DNA of 64,000 nucleotides, from NCBI RefSeq assembly GCF_900105765.1, contig NZ_FNTX01000002.1, forward strand, positions 372,001-436,000, in the 5' to 3' direction. Both the position numbers and the translations under genes were made by a program. The notes beneath the pieces are model-generated. The model did not search any database and was not told where the DNA came from. It worked only from the letters and a program-made list of their open reading frames with translations. Shown one piece after another: positions 53,888 through 63,322 of this stretch (position 1 is its first letter; each line of letters begins with the position of its first letter). The DNA comes from Ruania alba (GTDB lineage Bacteria > Actinomycetota > Actinomycetes > Actinomycetales > Beutenbergiaceae).

Positions 53888-54769
53888 ATGTCGCGCGTCT
53901 TCGGGGATAGGAAGACCATCCTCATCCTGCTCCTGCCCACCCTCTCCATCTACGTGATGCTCAAGGTCGTCCCGGTCGCCTGGTCGCTGGGACTGTCCTT
54001 CTTCCAGGGCAACACGCTGCGCGGGTTCGAGTTCGTGGGGCTGGAGAACTTCCGGACATTCCTCTCCGACGACGCCGCACTGAACTCGGTGTGGGTCAGC
54101 GTCTTCTTCGCGGTGGTCGTCACCGTCGCTCAGGTCACCTTCGGCTACCTGCTGGCTCTGCTGTACGTCTTCGTGCTGCGCCGAGGTTCAGCCTTCGTGC
54201 GCACGGCGGTCTTCTTCCCGATGGTGCTGCCGACCGTGGCCGTGGCACTGCTGTTCAAGAGCCTCATCGCCGTCGGCGAGAACCAGGGCCCCGTCAACGA
54301 CGCGATCAACGCGTTCGGCGGCGAGAGCGTGGAGTTCCTCGCCTCCACCGCCGGCACCATGGGCGTGGCGATCGTGATGACGCTGTGGACCTCGATGGGC
54401 TTCTACGCCGTGCTGCTCTACACGGGGCTGCTCGACATCCCGGAGGAGGTGGTGGAGTCGGCCCGGATGGACGGGGCCACCGGCCCGCGCCTGGTGGGTT
54501 ACATCATCATCCCGCTGTCGATGCCGATCCTGCTCTCCTCGATCATCTTCAGTCTGAACGCCACCCTGAAGGTGTTCGACAGCCTGCTCGCGCTGAACAG
54601 CGGTGGCCCGGGAACCACGACGGCGCCGCTCACCTTGTACATGTATCGCACCGCCTTCGAGTACGCCGAGTATGGCTACGGCAGCACGATCGCTCTGGCA
54701 CTGACGCTGCTGTGCCTGGTGTTCACGCTCGTCGTCTTCCGGCCCTCGAGCAAGCGCGTGGAGGACTGA
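53888..54769 (+). CDS. CUT1 ABC permease (MalF-like)
   Basis: A 293-aa permease with six helices and the EAA loop as EEVVESARMDGATGPRLVGYIIIPLSMP. This is the first of a heterodimeric pair importing oligosaccharide presented by the lipoprotein upstream. ATG 53888 with GAAAGGA is chosen; an in-frame ATG at 53864 would add eight residues. Confidence 0.9.
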   Translation: MSRVFGDRKTILILLLPTLSIYVMLKVVPVAWSLGLSFFQGNTLRGFEFVGLENFRTFLSDDAALNSVWVSVFFAVVVTVAQVTFGYLLALLYVFVLRRGSAFVRTAVFFPMVLPTVAVALLFKSLIAVGENQGPVNDAINAFGGESVEFLASTAGTMGVAIVMTLWTSMGFYAVLLYTGLLDIPEEVVESARMDGATGPRLVGYIIIPLSMPILLSSIIFSLNATLKVFDSLLALNSGGPGTTTAPLTLYMYRTAFEYAEYGYGSTIALALTLLCLVFTLVVFRPSSKRVED

Positions 54770-54770
54770 G

Positions 54771-55670
54771 ATGACCACTGCACCAGCCATTGCGCCCGTC
54801 CAGGCACCCCGGCCCCAGTCCCGTCCGGCCCGCCGCACCGCACGGCGGATCGCGCGCCGGCTGCCGGTCTGGCTCCTGGTCACCGTGCTGCTCGTGGTGA
54901 TGCTCTACCCGCAGTTCTGGATGATCATGGGCTCGTTCAAGACCCAGACGGAGTTCTTCGCGAACCCCACCTGGGCATTACCCGAGCAGTTCAACCTCGA
55001 CAACTACATCGACGCGTTCACCCGCGGCAACGTGGGGATCAACTACCGCAACTCCATCCTGGTGACCTTGCCGTCGGTCGCGTTGATCGTGCTGGCAGGT
55101 CTCGCGGCCGGGTACGCCCTCGAGATCATGATCTTCAAGGGTCGCCGCACGATCCTGCTGTTCGTGATGGGCGGGATCATGGTGCCCGGGCAGATGATCC
55201 TGGTGCCGCTGTTCACCGTGTACTTCAAGATCGGGATCACCGACAGCCTGCTGCCGATGATCCTCACGTACACGGCGATGGGCATCCCGTTGACGACGTT
55301 CCTGATGGCCGCCTACTTCCGGGCCATCCCACGGGAGATCTTCGAAGCCGCGACAGTGGATGGCTGCGGGCCATTGCGCTCGTTCTTCGTGATCGCCGTC
55401 CCACTGATGAAGAACTCGATGCTCACGATCGCTCTGATTCAGTTCTTCAGCGTGTTCAACGATCTGCTGATCGCGCTGACATTCACCACCCGGCCGGAGC
55501 TGGCCACCATCCAGGTGGGGCTGCTGAGCCTGTCCGACCAGTACGGCTCCACCCAGTACGGCCCGCTGTTCGCCGCCATCAGTATCAACATCATCGTGCT
55601 GCTGATCGTCTTCATCTTCCTCAACAAGAAGATCATGGCCGGCCTGGCGGCGGGTTCGGTCAAGGGCTGA
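54771..55670 (+). CDS. CUT1 ABC permease (MalG-like)
   Basis: A 299-aa permease with six helices and the EAA loop REIFEAATVDGCGPLRSFFVIAVPLM. The N-terminus is Pro/Arg-rich and cytosolic. It starts one base after the MalF-like gene and pairs with it. A terminator at 55695-55729 closes the operon. Confidence 0.9.
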   Translation: MTTAPAIAPVQAPRPQSRPARRTARRIARRLPVWLLVTVLLVVMLYPQFWMIMGSFKTQTEFFANPTWALPEQFNLDNYIDAFTRGNVGINYRNSILVTLPSVALIVLAGLAAGYALEIMIFKGRRTILLFVMGGIMVPGQMILVPLFTVYFKIGITDSLLPMILTYTAMGIPLTTFLMAAYFRAIPREIFEAATVDGCGPLRSFFVIAVPLMKNSMLTIALIQFFSVFNDLLIALTFTTRPELATIQVGLLSLSDQYGSTQYGPLFAAISINIIVLLIVFIFLNKKIMAGLAAGSVKG

Positions 55671-55694
55671 CGCCGCACGCGGCGTCTGGGCGGC

Positions 55695-55729
55695 GGCGCC
55701 CGATCGAGGTCTGGGCTCGGTCGGGCGCC
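55695..55729 (+). terminator. Terminator of the first CUT1 operon
   Basis: GGCGCCCGATCGA (55695-55707) pairs with TCGGTCGGGCGCC (55717-55729) with one mismatch, followed by TTGT. Located 25 bases after the last stop. Confidence 0.7.
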
Positions 55730-55741
55730 GTTGTCGTCTCA

Positions 55742-56142
55742 TCACCGGCCGAGCAGCACCTCCACCGACCAGGGGCCGAGGTGCAGCGCAGTCGGTGACG
55801 TCCCGCCCCGCCCCACGGCACGCGGCGGCCGGTCGCGCTCTCTGCCGCGATCTCTGGATGTGCACGCTGCAGCCACGGAGGGACGGCATAGGTGGGTGTA
55901 CCGAGGACGACCCGGATCCCGCGGGCGGCGGCCGCCTCGAGCACGGGGCGCAACCACGCGGTCTCGAACACCCCGTCGCGCGGCTCCCAGGTGGACCACA
56001 CCGACTCACCCAGCCGGATCACCGTCATGCCTGCTACTGCGATGAGGTCGAGATCGGTCTCGATCCGCTCGGCCGGGAAGTACTCGGGGTAGTAGGCGGC
56101 CCCGAACAGGATCTCGCCCTCGAGAAGATGCTCCGCGATCAT
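55742..56142 (-). pseudogene. GH42 beta-galactosidase remnant with internal deletion
   Basis: The ATG at 56142 begins a clear GH42 N-terminus (LFGAAYYPEYFPAERIETDLDLI, then GESVWSTWEP and GTPTYAVPPWL) for about 110 residues up to GRRVPWG. The catalytic barrel is then missing. What follows, in another frame, is ALHLGPWSVEVLLG and a stop, which looks like the end of a GH42 protein. About 500 internal codons including both catalytic Glu residues are gone. The remaining frame could still yield a 160-aa product, but no enzyme. Confidence 0.75.
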
Positions 56143-56150
56143 CGTTCTCC

Positions 56151-56185
56151 TTCGTCGATGCTGTGAAACGTATAGCATCGACGAA
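56151..56185. promoter_or_regulatory. Inverted repeat enclosing a LacI-type half-site
   Basis: Perfect 12-nt arms TTCGTCGATGCT (56151-56162) and AGCATCGACGAA (56174-56185) flank GTGAAACGTAT. It lies between the divergent GH42 remnant and the LacI gene and is probably an autoregulatory operator region. Confidence 0.6.
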
Positions 56186-56283
56186 CGAGGTGTCACGCCA
56201 CCGCGTCGAGCGCACGTTCGAGCGCCGGCGCACCGACGGCGTGGCCTACGATCGAGGCGACCGACGACGGGCGGGAACTGACG

Positions 56284-57375
56284 ATGAGCGAGCGGGAGCA
56301 GGCAGCCCGGAGGCGGCGGCCGAGCATGCGCGACGTCGCGCAAGCCGCGGGCGTCTCCGTGGCGACCGTCTCTTACTCCTTCAACAATCCAGACCGGGTG
56401 AGCGAGGAGGCCCGCCGCAAGGTGTTCGATGCCGTGGATGAACTGGGATTCGTGGTCAACTCCGCCGCGCGCTCGATGAAGACCGGTGGCGCCACCGGAG
56501 TGGGCATCGTGGTCGGGGACATCGCACAGACCTTCTCGATCGGCGTGGTCCGGGGAGCGCAGACGGGGGCGCGCGAGCGGGGCCTGAGCCTGCTGATCGC
56601 GAACGGGGACACGCACACACGTGAGCAGGCCCGCTATGTCGACCTGTTCGACCAGGAGCGCCTCAAGGGCATCATCCTTTCGCCTGTGCACGACTCCAGC
56701 GCCGATATCGAGAAGCTGCGCCGCCACGGCTCGCGCGTGGTGGTGGTCAACTACCACTCCCGTCCTGGCTACCACTGCACGGTGCTGATGGACAACGACG
56801 ACGTCGGATATCGAGCCGCCCAGCACTTGTTCGAGGTCGGCGCCCGGCGCCTGGCGTTCGCCGCCGGTGCGACCACGCTGCAGCCGATCGTCGAACGCCG
56901 CCAGGGCATCCGGCGGGCCGTGGCGGAGCAGCCCGGGGCGAGCCTGCTCGAGCTGGACCGCGAGCGGGTCGAGCTCGAGGACGGCATCTCGATCGCCGAG
57001 GAGATCCTCGCCCTCGCCGCCGAGGAACGCCCGGACGGGATCGTGGCGGCGACGGGCTTCATGGCACGCGGAATCATCGACACCCTCACGGCCAGTGGAA
57101 TCGCCGTGCCGGAGGAGGTCGCGCTGATCAGCACCGAGGAGAACACGCGCGCCTGGGACGGGCCGATCCGCATCTCGCGGATGCGCGAACCCGCCTTCGA
57201 GCTCGGCCGCCAGGCAGCGCTGCTGCTCGCCGACGAGATCGCTGAAGGCGACGCGCACGTGCACCGGACGATCGTGCTGCACGCGGACCTGGTCGCGACC
57301 GAGAGCACGCTCGGCCTGACACCTCTCCCGGGCCGGCCAGCCGCACCACCACCCAGTCAGGACGCGCACGCCTGA
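56284..57375 (+). CDS. LacI-family transcriptional regulator
   Basis: A 363-aa repressor: helix-turn-helix and hinge in residues ~14-65 (SMRDVAQAAGVSVATVSYSFNNP..ARSMKTG) and a sugar-binding core (GVGIVVGDIAQTFSIGVVRG; DNDDVGYRAAQHLFEVG). The GTGAAACGT sites at 47558, 56163 and 57481 are its likely targets, which would link the GH78/GH140 promoters to this transporter. The C-terminal tail is Pro-rich, and a 40-bp tandem duplication straddles its stop codon. ATG 56284 is chosen by the start of family sequence. Confidence 0.92.
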   Translation: MSEREQAARRRRPSMRDVAQAAGVSVATVSYSFNNPDRVSEEARRKVFDAVDELGFVVNSAARSMKTGGATGVGIVVGDIAQTFSIGVVRGAQTGARERGLSLLIANGDTHTREQARYVDLFDQERLKGIILSPVHDSSADIEKLRRHGSRVVVVNYHSRPGYHCTVLMDNDDVGYRAAQHLFEVGARRLAFAAGATTLQPIVERRQGIRRAVAEQPGASLLELDRERVELEDGISIAEEILALAAEERPDGIVAATGFMARGIIDTLTASGIAVPEEVALISTEENTRAWDGPIRISRMREPAFELGRQAALLLADEIAEGDAHVHRTIVLHADLVATESTLGLTPLPGRPAAPPPSQDAHA

Positions 57376-57427
57376 CGCTCAGCCCACACCACCCAGTCAG
57401 GACGCGCACGCCTGACGCTCAGCCCAC
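57347..57427. repeat. 40-bp tandem duplication across the LacI stop
   Basis: Bases 57347-57387 recur at 57387-57427 without change. The first copy holds the last codons and stop of the LacI gene, the second is non-coding. A recent slippage event. Confidence 0.9.
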
Positions 57428-57478
57428 CGGCACACGCCAGAAAATGGCCGGCCGGACCTTCGGGATCGTGGGTCGATC

Positions 57479-57507
57479 TTGTGAAACGTTTAGATCTCTG
57501 TTAGCGT
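57479..57507 (+). promoter_or_regulatory. LacI-controlled promoter of the second CUT1 operon
   Basis: -35 TTGTGA (57479-57484), 17-base spacer, -10 TAGCGT (57502-57507). The LacI-type site GTGAAACGTTTAGA (57481-57494) overlaps the -35 and spacer. The 297-bp gap from the LacI gene otherwise shows only the tandem duplication. Confidence 0.6.
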
Positions 57508-57672
57508 CCCTGCCACGAGCCTGAAGCACAGCCGCCGCCGGCTCCACGTCACAACACCACGGCCTGCACCGGGCGGGCCGATTCCGCTGAGTGAGCGCGT
57601 CAGGAGATCGGATGTGAGCGATCACATCTGTGGCCTTGGCACCACGACGATGACGTCACTGAAGGAGTGAGC

Positions 57673-58929
57673 ATGAACCGCATCCGCCAGGTTGCCCTCG
57701 CGGCAACAGCACTCGTGACTGCCGGCGCCCTCGTTGCCTGCAGCCAGTCCGGCGAGAACGGCACCGACGGCAGCGGTGCCGACGACGGTGCCTCGTTGAC
57801 TCTGTGGGCACGGGGCAACTCGATGCCCGACGACCTCGAGGGAATCCTCGCCGAGGAGTTCGGCGACTACACGATCGAGTTCGAGAACATCCCCGACATC
57901 GAGGACAAGATGCGGGCCGCGCTGCGCTCGGGAAGCGGGCTGCCGGACGTCGTCGTCTTCGGCGGGGGTACCCGGCAATTCTTCTCCGTGGCCGACCAGT
58001 TCATCGACCTCACCGAGCAGGCCGAGACCACGGACTCGGTGGAGTGGGCACTCGACCTGGCACGCACCGAGGACGGTCAGCAGCTCGCACTACCCACCGA
58101 CATCGGGCCGTACGGGTTCTTTTACCGGGCCGACGTGCTGGAATCACTCGGCTACCCGAGCGAGCCGGATGAGGTGGCCGCCGAGATCGACTCCTGGGAG
58201 GCCTACCGCGACCTTGCGAGCGAGGCGGCTGCCGAGGGCGTGTACGTCTGCGACCACGCCGGCCAGGTGCACGAGACGCGCCTGAACCAGAACGGCTACG
58301 GCTACTTCGCGCTGGAGGACGGCGAGGAGGTCAACATCGTCGACTCCCCCGTCTCCCACGACTCCTTCGTCTTCGCCGCAGATCTGGCGCAGGACGGGCT
58401 GTGCGCCGACGCCGAGCCGTACACCCCGGAGTTCAACGCTGCCCTCACTCAGGAGCAGGTGGTCGGCTTCGTCGGCCCCGCCTGGCAGGACGGATTGATC
58501 CGCTCCGCGGGCGAGCAGCAGGCCGGGCAGTGGCGCGTCACCCGCCTGCCGGGCGGCCCGGCAGCCAGCGGCGGATCCTTCGTCGCCGCGCTCGCCGAGA
58601 GTGAGCACCCCGATGCTGCCGCGGAGGTGGCCGGATTCATCGGTGGCGCCGAGTTCCAGACGGCCAGCTACCTGGACAAAGGTCTCTTCCCCGGTTCGCT
58701 GGGCGTGGCGGAGGACCCCGAGGCCTCGGCCCCGCAGGACTTCTACGGAGGGCAGAACACCCTCGGACTACTGATGGAGATGGCGGAGGGCGCACCGATC
58801 ACCTACCGCGGCGTGGACAGCTCCACCGTCGGTGCGCAGTTCTACGTGGCACTGACTGACATCGCGTCGACAGGCGACGACCCGGAGCAGGTCTATGCCT
58901 CGCTGGTCGAGCAGAGCGCCGGTCTGTGA
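57673..58929 (+). CDS. Carbohydrate ABC transporter binding lipoprotein
   Basis: A 418-aa lipoprotein with lipobox LVAC (C23), an Asp/Gly linker and a family 1 solute-binding fold (LTLWARGNSMPDDLEGILAEEFG; PTDIGPYGFFYRADVLESLGYP). It feeds the two permeases that follow. ATG 57673 with GAAGGAG upstream is preferred over GTG 57667. Probably LacI-regulated. Confidence 0.92.
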   Translation: MNRIRQVALAATALVTAGALVACSQSGENGTDGSGADDGASLTLWARGNSMPDDLEGILAEEFGDYTIEFENIPDIEDKMRAALRSGSGLPDVVVFGGGTRQFFSVADQFIDLTEQAETTDSVEWALDLARTEDGQQLALPTDIGPYGFFYRADVLESLGYPSEPDEVAAEIDSWEAYRDLASEAAAEGVYVCDHAGQVHETRLNQNGYGYFALEDGEEVNIVDSPVSHDSFVFAADLAQDGLCADAEPYTPEFNAALTQEQVVGFVGPAWQDGLIRSAGEQQAGQWRVTRLPGGPAASGGSFVAALAESEHPDAAAEVAGFIGGAEFQTASYLDKGLFPGSLGVAEDPEASAPQDFYGGQNTLGLLMEMAEGAPITYRGVDSSTVGAQFYVALTDIASTGDDPEQVYASLVEQSAGL

Positions 58930-58958
58930 CCGTCTCCCCTTCGCCCTGAAGGATGCAC

Positions 58959-59879
58959 ATGGCACCTCGAAAGCGTCGACAGGACTCACTCCTGCGGTAC
59001 TGGCGCGAGTATCTGGCCATCTCGCCGTTCTACATCCTGTTCGCGATCTTCGGGGTGTTCCCGCTCGGGTTCGCGGTCTACCTGTCCACCCTCTCCTGGG
59101 ACGGGCTGGGCGACCGGGAGTTCGTCGGGTTCGACCAGTTCGTGCGGCTGGTGACCTCGGGGGAGTTCCTCGACGCCCTCGGGAACACGGTGATCATCTT
59201 CCTGATGGCACAGGTGCCAGTGATCGTCGCCTCTCTCGGCGCGGCGGCACTGCTCAGCTCGCCACGCCTGAGGGCGAAGGGCATCTACCAGACCCTGTTC
59301 TTCCTGCCGCAGGTGACCTCGATCGTCGCCGTCGCGATCGTCTTCCAGTCCTTGTTCTCGAACCAGTTCGGCATCATCAACACGATCCTGGAGGCGGTGG
59401 GACTCTCGCCGGTGCCGTGGACCACCACGCCGTGGGGAACCCGGCTGGTGGTGTCGCTGATGGTGTTCTGGCGCAGCTTCGGCTACTTCGTGGTGATCTT
59501 CCTCGCCGGGATCAGCTCGATCCCACCGAGCCTGTACGAAGCGGCCCACCTGGACGGTGCCGGGCCGTGGCGGGTACTGCGCTCGATCACGGTCCCGATG
59601 ATCTGGCCGACGGTCCTCTTCGTCACCATCACCGGAACGATCGGCGGCTTCCAGATCTTCACCGAGGCCCAGGTGCTGACCAACGGTGACGGCGGAGCGG
59701 CCGGCTCGGTCATCACCTTGATGTTCCTCCAGGTGGGCTACATGGGCGCCACGCTGCCCACCGTCAGCACGGACCTCGGTTATGCCACCGCCATCGGCTG
59801 GGGGATCTTCGTGGTCCTCATCGCGCTGGCGGCGATCAACTCGCGGATCCTGATCCGACGGCGCAAGGAGGCCTCATGA
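58959..59879 (+). CDS. CUT1 ABC permease (MalF-like)
   Basis: A 306-aa permease with six helices and the EAA loop SLYEAAHLDGAGPWRVLRSITVPMI. ATG 58959 has AAGG at proper spacing, whereas ATG 58953 is too close to it. The stop overlaps the next start as ATGA. Confidence 0.9.
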   Translation: MAPRKRRQDSLLRYWREYLAISPFYILFAIFGVFPLGFAVYLSTLSWDGLGDREFVGFDQFVRLVTSGEFLDALGNTVIIFLMAQVPVIVASLGAAALLSSPRLRAKGIYQTLFFLPQVTSIVAVAIVFQSLFSNQFGIINTILEAVGLSPVPWTTTPWGTRLVVSLMVFWRSFGYFVVIFLAGISSIPPSLYEAAHLDGAGPWRVLRSITVPMIWPTVLFVTITGTIGGFQIFTEAQVLTNGDGGAAGSVITLMFLQVGYMGATLPTVSTDLGYATAIGWGIFVVLIALAAINSRILIRRRKEAS

Positions 59880-60703
59880 GATCCGGTCGCCATCCCTGGC
59901 TGCGGCACGCAGTCCTCATTCCGGCCGCCCTGCTGTTCGCCTTCCCGTTCTACTGGTTGGTGGTGATGTCCACCGGCACCACCGCCGACATCTTCTCAAG
60001 CCCGCCGCGTCTCATCCCGGGTACGGCGTTGTTCGACAACGTCGGGCGGCTGCTGGAGGCCATTGCCTTCCAGCGAGCATTCGCCAACTCCGTCCTCGTC
60101 TCGGTGGTCGCCACCACGGTGACCGTCGCGATCGCCGCCCTGTCCGGCTTCGTCTTCGCGCAGTACCGGTTCCCCGGTCGGGACTGGCTGTTCGGCGGTC
60201 TTCTCGTCACTATGACGCTCCCGACCGGCGTGATGTTGGTGCCGATGTTCCAGATCTACGTCGATCTGGGGTGGCTGAACACCTACCTCCCGCTCATCAT
60301 CCCCGGGGCGGCGAGCGCGTTCGGCATCTTCTGGATGCGCCAGGCTGCTCGGGAAGCGGTGCAGTACGAGGTCATCGAGGCCGTGCGGGTGGACGGCGCC
60401 GGCTTCCTGCGCGTGTTCTGGCACGTGGGAGCACCGGCGCTGCGTCCGGCGATCGCCGGATTCACCGTCTTCCAGTTCATGTGGAACTGGAACGAGTACC
60501 TGTGGCCGTTGCTGGTGCTGAACGACTCCGACCTCTACACCCTGCCGGTTGCGCTCCAGCAGCTGAACGGCAGCTACGGCATGAACGACTACCCGGTGGT
60601 GATGGTCGGCACCCTGCTGGCCACGATCCCGCTGATCGTCGTCTTCCTCATTTTCCGCAAGCAGGTCATGAGCAGCGCCACCTCCGGCGCAGTGAAGGGA
60701 TGA
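59876..60703 (+). CDS. CUT1 ABC permease (MalG-like)
   Basis: A 275-aa permease with six helices and the EAA loop YEVIEAVRVDGAGFLRVFWHVGAPALRP. It pairs with the preceding permease and is ATGA-coupled at both ends, with the sulfatase gene following directly. Confidence 0.9.
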   Translation: MRSGRHPWLRHAVLIPAALLFAFPFYWLVVMSTGTTADIFSSPPRLIPGTALFDNVGRLLEAIAFQRAFANSVLVSVVATTVTVAIAALSGFVFAQYRFPGRDWLFGGLLVTMTLPTGVMLVPMFQIYVDLGWLNTYLPLIIPGAASAFGIFWMRQAAREAVQYEVIEAVRVDGAGFLRVFWHVGAPALRPAIAGFTVFQFMWNWNEYLWPLLVLNDSDLYTLPVALQQLNGSYGMNDYPVVMVGTLLATIPLIVVFLIFRKQVMSSATSGAVKG

Positions 60704-62211
60704 GCAGCACCGTGCACAGTCGACCACCGGCCGCCCACGGATCAGGCGGACCGGACAGGCCCGACATCGTCATCATGGTGGCCGACCACCAGGCCTACTA
60801 CCGGCACGGGTGGGATTCCGAGCAGCCGGTGCTGCGGCCGCGCTATGACGCGCTCCGCCGTCAGGGGGCCACCTTCGAGCGGGCCTACTGCATGTCTCCC
60901 CTGTGCTCGCCGGCGCGACGCTCCATCCTCACCGGGCAGTACCCGCACAATCACGGTGAGGTACGCAACGACGTCAACGTCGCCTTCGACGGCGCCAACC
61001 TCATCTCCGCGCTGAGTGAGGCCGGCTACCGGGTGAACTACTTCGGCAAGTGGCACGCCGGGCCCGGCACCGCCCACGACCTGGGTGCCGAGGGCTTCTG
61101 CTACCCGAGCTACAACAACCCTTACACCAAGCCCGAGTACGCGCAGTACCTGGCCGACCGCGACCTGCCGCACCCGGAGATCGACATCGACCAGGGCTTC
61201 CACCCCCCGGGCTGGGGAAAGCCGCTGGAGGGCCGCTACATCCAGGACGGCGACTGGTGCAATGAGCACGCCACCGGCGTGATGGTCACCCCGGATGACA
61301 CGCATGAGGCCTACTTCGTGGCGAACCTCGCGGCCGAGAGCATCCGCCGCACCGCACAGGACGACGCCCCGACGGCGACGATCGTCAGCTTCTGGGGGCC
61401 GCACGCCCCGTACTTCCCCACCCAGCGGTTCCTGGACATGTACGACCCGGCGAGGATCGAGCAGTACGGCAGCTTCGACGACGACCTCGCCGGCCGCACC
61501 GAGATCCACCAGCGTGAGCACAACGTGCCGTTCGGGAAGCAGGACCGGCTCATCCAGCCGAGCGTCCTCAGCTGGGAGCAATGGCAACGGATCCTCTGGT
61601 ACTGCTACGCCCAGAACACCCTCGTCGACGATGCCGCCGGCCGGGTGATCGACGCCGTCGACGAGACCGGCGGCACCGAGAACACCCTGGTGCTGTGGCT
61701 CGCCGACCATGGCGACGCCATCGCCAGCCACGGCGGCCATTTCGACAAGCGCTCCTACCTCACCGAGGAGGTGCTGCGGATCCCGCTGGCGATGCGGTGG
61801 CCGCGTCGGGTGGCCGGGGGTTCGGTGGTCCAGACGCCGACGGCGCAGATCGATGTGTTGCCGACCGTGCTGGAGGCGGCGACCACACGGCAGGTCGATC
61901 AGCTGAACCTGGACGGGACCTCCCTGCTCGGGTTCCTCGACCCGGCCGGCTCGGACCGGCAGGAGATCGTGGTGGAGACGCACGGCCACGGGGAGCGGGT
62001 GCTCGGGCGCGCGCTGGTCGGCGAACGGTTCAAGTACGTGACCTACGGGCGCTTCGGCGAGGAGTACTACGACCTCGCCGACGATCCGTTCGAGCTGCAC
62101 AACCTCATCGGCGCAGCCGAGCACCGGGAAGCCATCGGTGCCGCGCGCGAGCGCCTGCAGGTCTGGCGCCTGGCCACCGGGGACGACGCCACGGAGGACT
62201 CGCTGCCGTAA
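60700..62211 (+). CDS. Type I sulfatase (formylglycine-dependent)
   Basis: A 503-aa sulfatase. The formylglycine motif CSPARRSILTG has its Cys at C69, so an FGE enzyme must modify it. Metal-binding Asp is in DIVIMVADHQ, and the second metal site is WLADHGDAIASHGG; GKWHAG carries the active-site Lys/His. No signal peptide is seen, so it acts in the cytoplasm on imported sulfated sugar. Coupling to the ABC permease (ATGA) ties sulfate removal to this transporter and suggests a sulfated oligosaccharide substrate. Confidence 0.9.
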   Translation: MSSTVHSRPPAAHGSGGPDRPDIVIMVADHQAYYRHGWDSEQPVLRPRYDALRRQGATFERAYCMSPLCSPARRSILTGQYPHNHGEVRNDVNVAFDGANLISALSEAGYRVNYFGKWHAGPGTAHDLGAEGFCYPSYNNPYTKPEYAQYLADRDLPHPEIDIDQGFHPPGWGKPLEGRYIQDGDWCNEHATGVMVTPDDTHEAYFVANLAAESIRRTAQDDAPTATIVSFWGPHAPYFPTQRFLDMYDPARIEQYGSFDDDLAGRTEIHQREHNVPFGKQDRLIQPSVLSWEQWQRILWYCYAQNTLVDDAAGRVIDAVDETGGTENTLVLWLADHGDAIASHGGHFDKRSYLTEEVLRIPLAMRWPRRVAGGSVVQTPTAQIDVLPTVLEAATTRQVDQLNLDGTSLLGFLDPAGSDRQEIVVETHGHGERVLGRALVGERFKYVTYGRFGEEYYDLADDPFELHNLIGAAEHREAIGAARERLQVWRLATGDDATEDSLP

Positions 62212-62308
62212 CTCTCTCCGACCTGCCCACTGATCAATCCATCTCGTCGGCCCACCTCCTGATCGGGCGCCGATCGCCCGATCAGCATCGCTAAGGATCT
62301 TCCGCTTC

Positions 62309-63322
62309 ATGTCACTGACTCTCGACGGCGTCCCTCCCCTCTCCCCCTGCCATCGCAGCCCGGAGCTGCTGTTGGCACCCACCTTCCAGGCCGGCGACTG
62401 GCGCAGCCTGGGTGTCGACTGCCCCTTCGTCTTCCGCTCCGGCGGGCGGCTCGGCATGACCATGGTCGGCTGGGACGGGGAGGGCTATCAGTCCGGCCTT
62501 TCCTGGTTCGACGGCGAGCGCTGGTCCGAGCCGGAAGTGATCCTGCGCCGCGAGCCCACCTCGGCCTATCGCCGCCACAACACGGCGCTGACCTCCCTCG
62601 CCCGCGACACCGAGCTACTTGGACAAGGTGAGCTGATCCGGATCGACGGCTGGTACTACGGCACCTACCACGCCTACCCGGACGCCGGCTACGAGGCCGG
62701 GTCGGCGCTGATCGGGTTCGTCCGGTCGCGGGACCTGGTGACGTGGGAGGAGACGGGTGGCTTCCTGCGGCCGGAGGAGGGCGGCACATGGGAGCGCGGC
62801 GGCCTGTACAAGTCGTGGTTGATGCGCTACGAGGGCCGCTGGTGGTTGTTCTACAACGCCAAGGACAGGGCTGAGGGGTCGTGGATCGAGCAGACCGGCG
62901 CCGCCGTCTCCGACGATCTGCTCACCTGGGAACGGGTCAGTGACGAGCCGCTCCTGCCAGTGGGCCCGCCCGGGTCCTACGACGAGCGGTTCGCCTCCGA
63001 CCCGTGTGTGCTGCGGGCCCCGGACGGCACGTGGGTGATGTTCTACTTCGGGCTCTCACCACAGCGCGGTGCGGTCGACCTGGTGGCCACCTCGCCGGAC
63101 CTGCTGACGTGGACCCGAGATCCGGAGCCACTGCTGGCACCGGGACCGGCCGGCTCCGTGGACGACTGGCACGCGCACAAGCCCTCGGTCATTCGGGACG
63201 GCGACCGGCTGCTGCACGTCTACTGCGCCGTGCGCCGGCTGACCGAGCCGGTCGCGGTGGGTGACCACACGATCGGTGAGCATCGTGGGATCGGCCTGGC
63301 GTGGTCGGAGGTGACCCGATGA
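62309..63322 (+). CDS. Five-bladed beta-propeller glycosidase (GH43/GH32/GH130-like)
   Basis: A 337-aa single-domain protein with repeated beta-propeller blades (FVFRSGGRLGMTMVGWDG; WWLFYNAKDRAEGSW; SDPCVLRAPDGTWVMFYFG; HAHKPSVIRDGDRLLHVYCAV). Acidic residues at blade starts fit clan F/J glycosidases or GH130 phosphorylases, but I cannot fix the family. It follows the sulfatase after 97 bases and overlaps the next gene as ATGA. Confidence 0.78.
   Translation: MSLTLDGVPPLSPCHRSPELLLAPTFQAGDWRSLGVDCPFVFRSGGRLGMTMVGWDGEGYQSGLSWFDGERWSEPEVILRREPTSAYRRHNTALTSLARDTELLGQGELIRIDGWYYGTYHAYPDAGYEAGSALIGFVRSRDLVTWEETGGFLRPEEGGTWERGGLYKSWLMRYEGRWWLFYNAKDRAEGSWIEQTGAAVSDDLLTWERVSDEPLLPVGPPGSYDERFASDPCVLRAPDGTWVMFYFGLSPQRGAVDLVATSPDLLTWTRDPEPLLAPGPAGSVDDWHAHKPSVIRDGDRLLHVYCAVRRLTEPVAVGDHTIGEHRGIGLAWSEVTR

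Noticed and set aside
55660-56142. Intact short glycosidase gene
   Set aside because: The frame keeps only the GH42 N-terminus and then runs out of frame through the family's C-terminal end; catalytic residues are missing.
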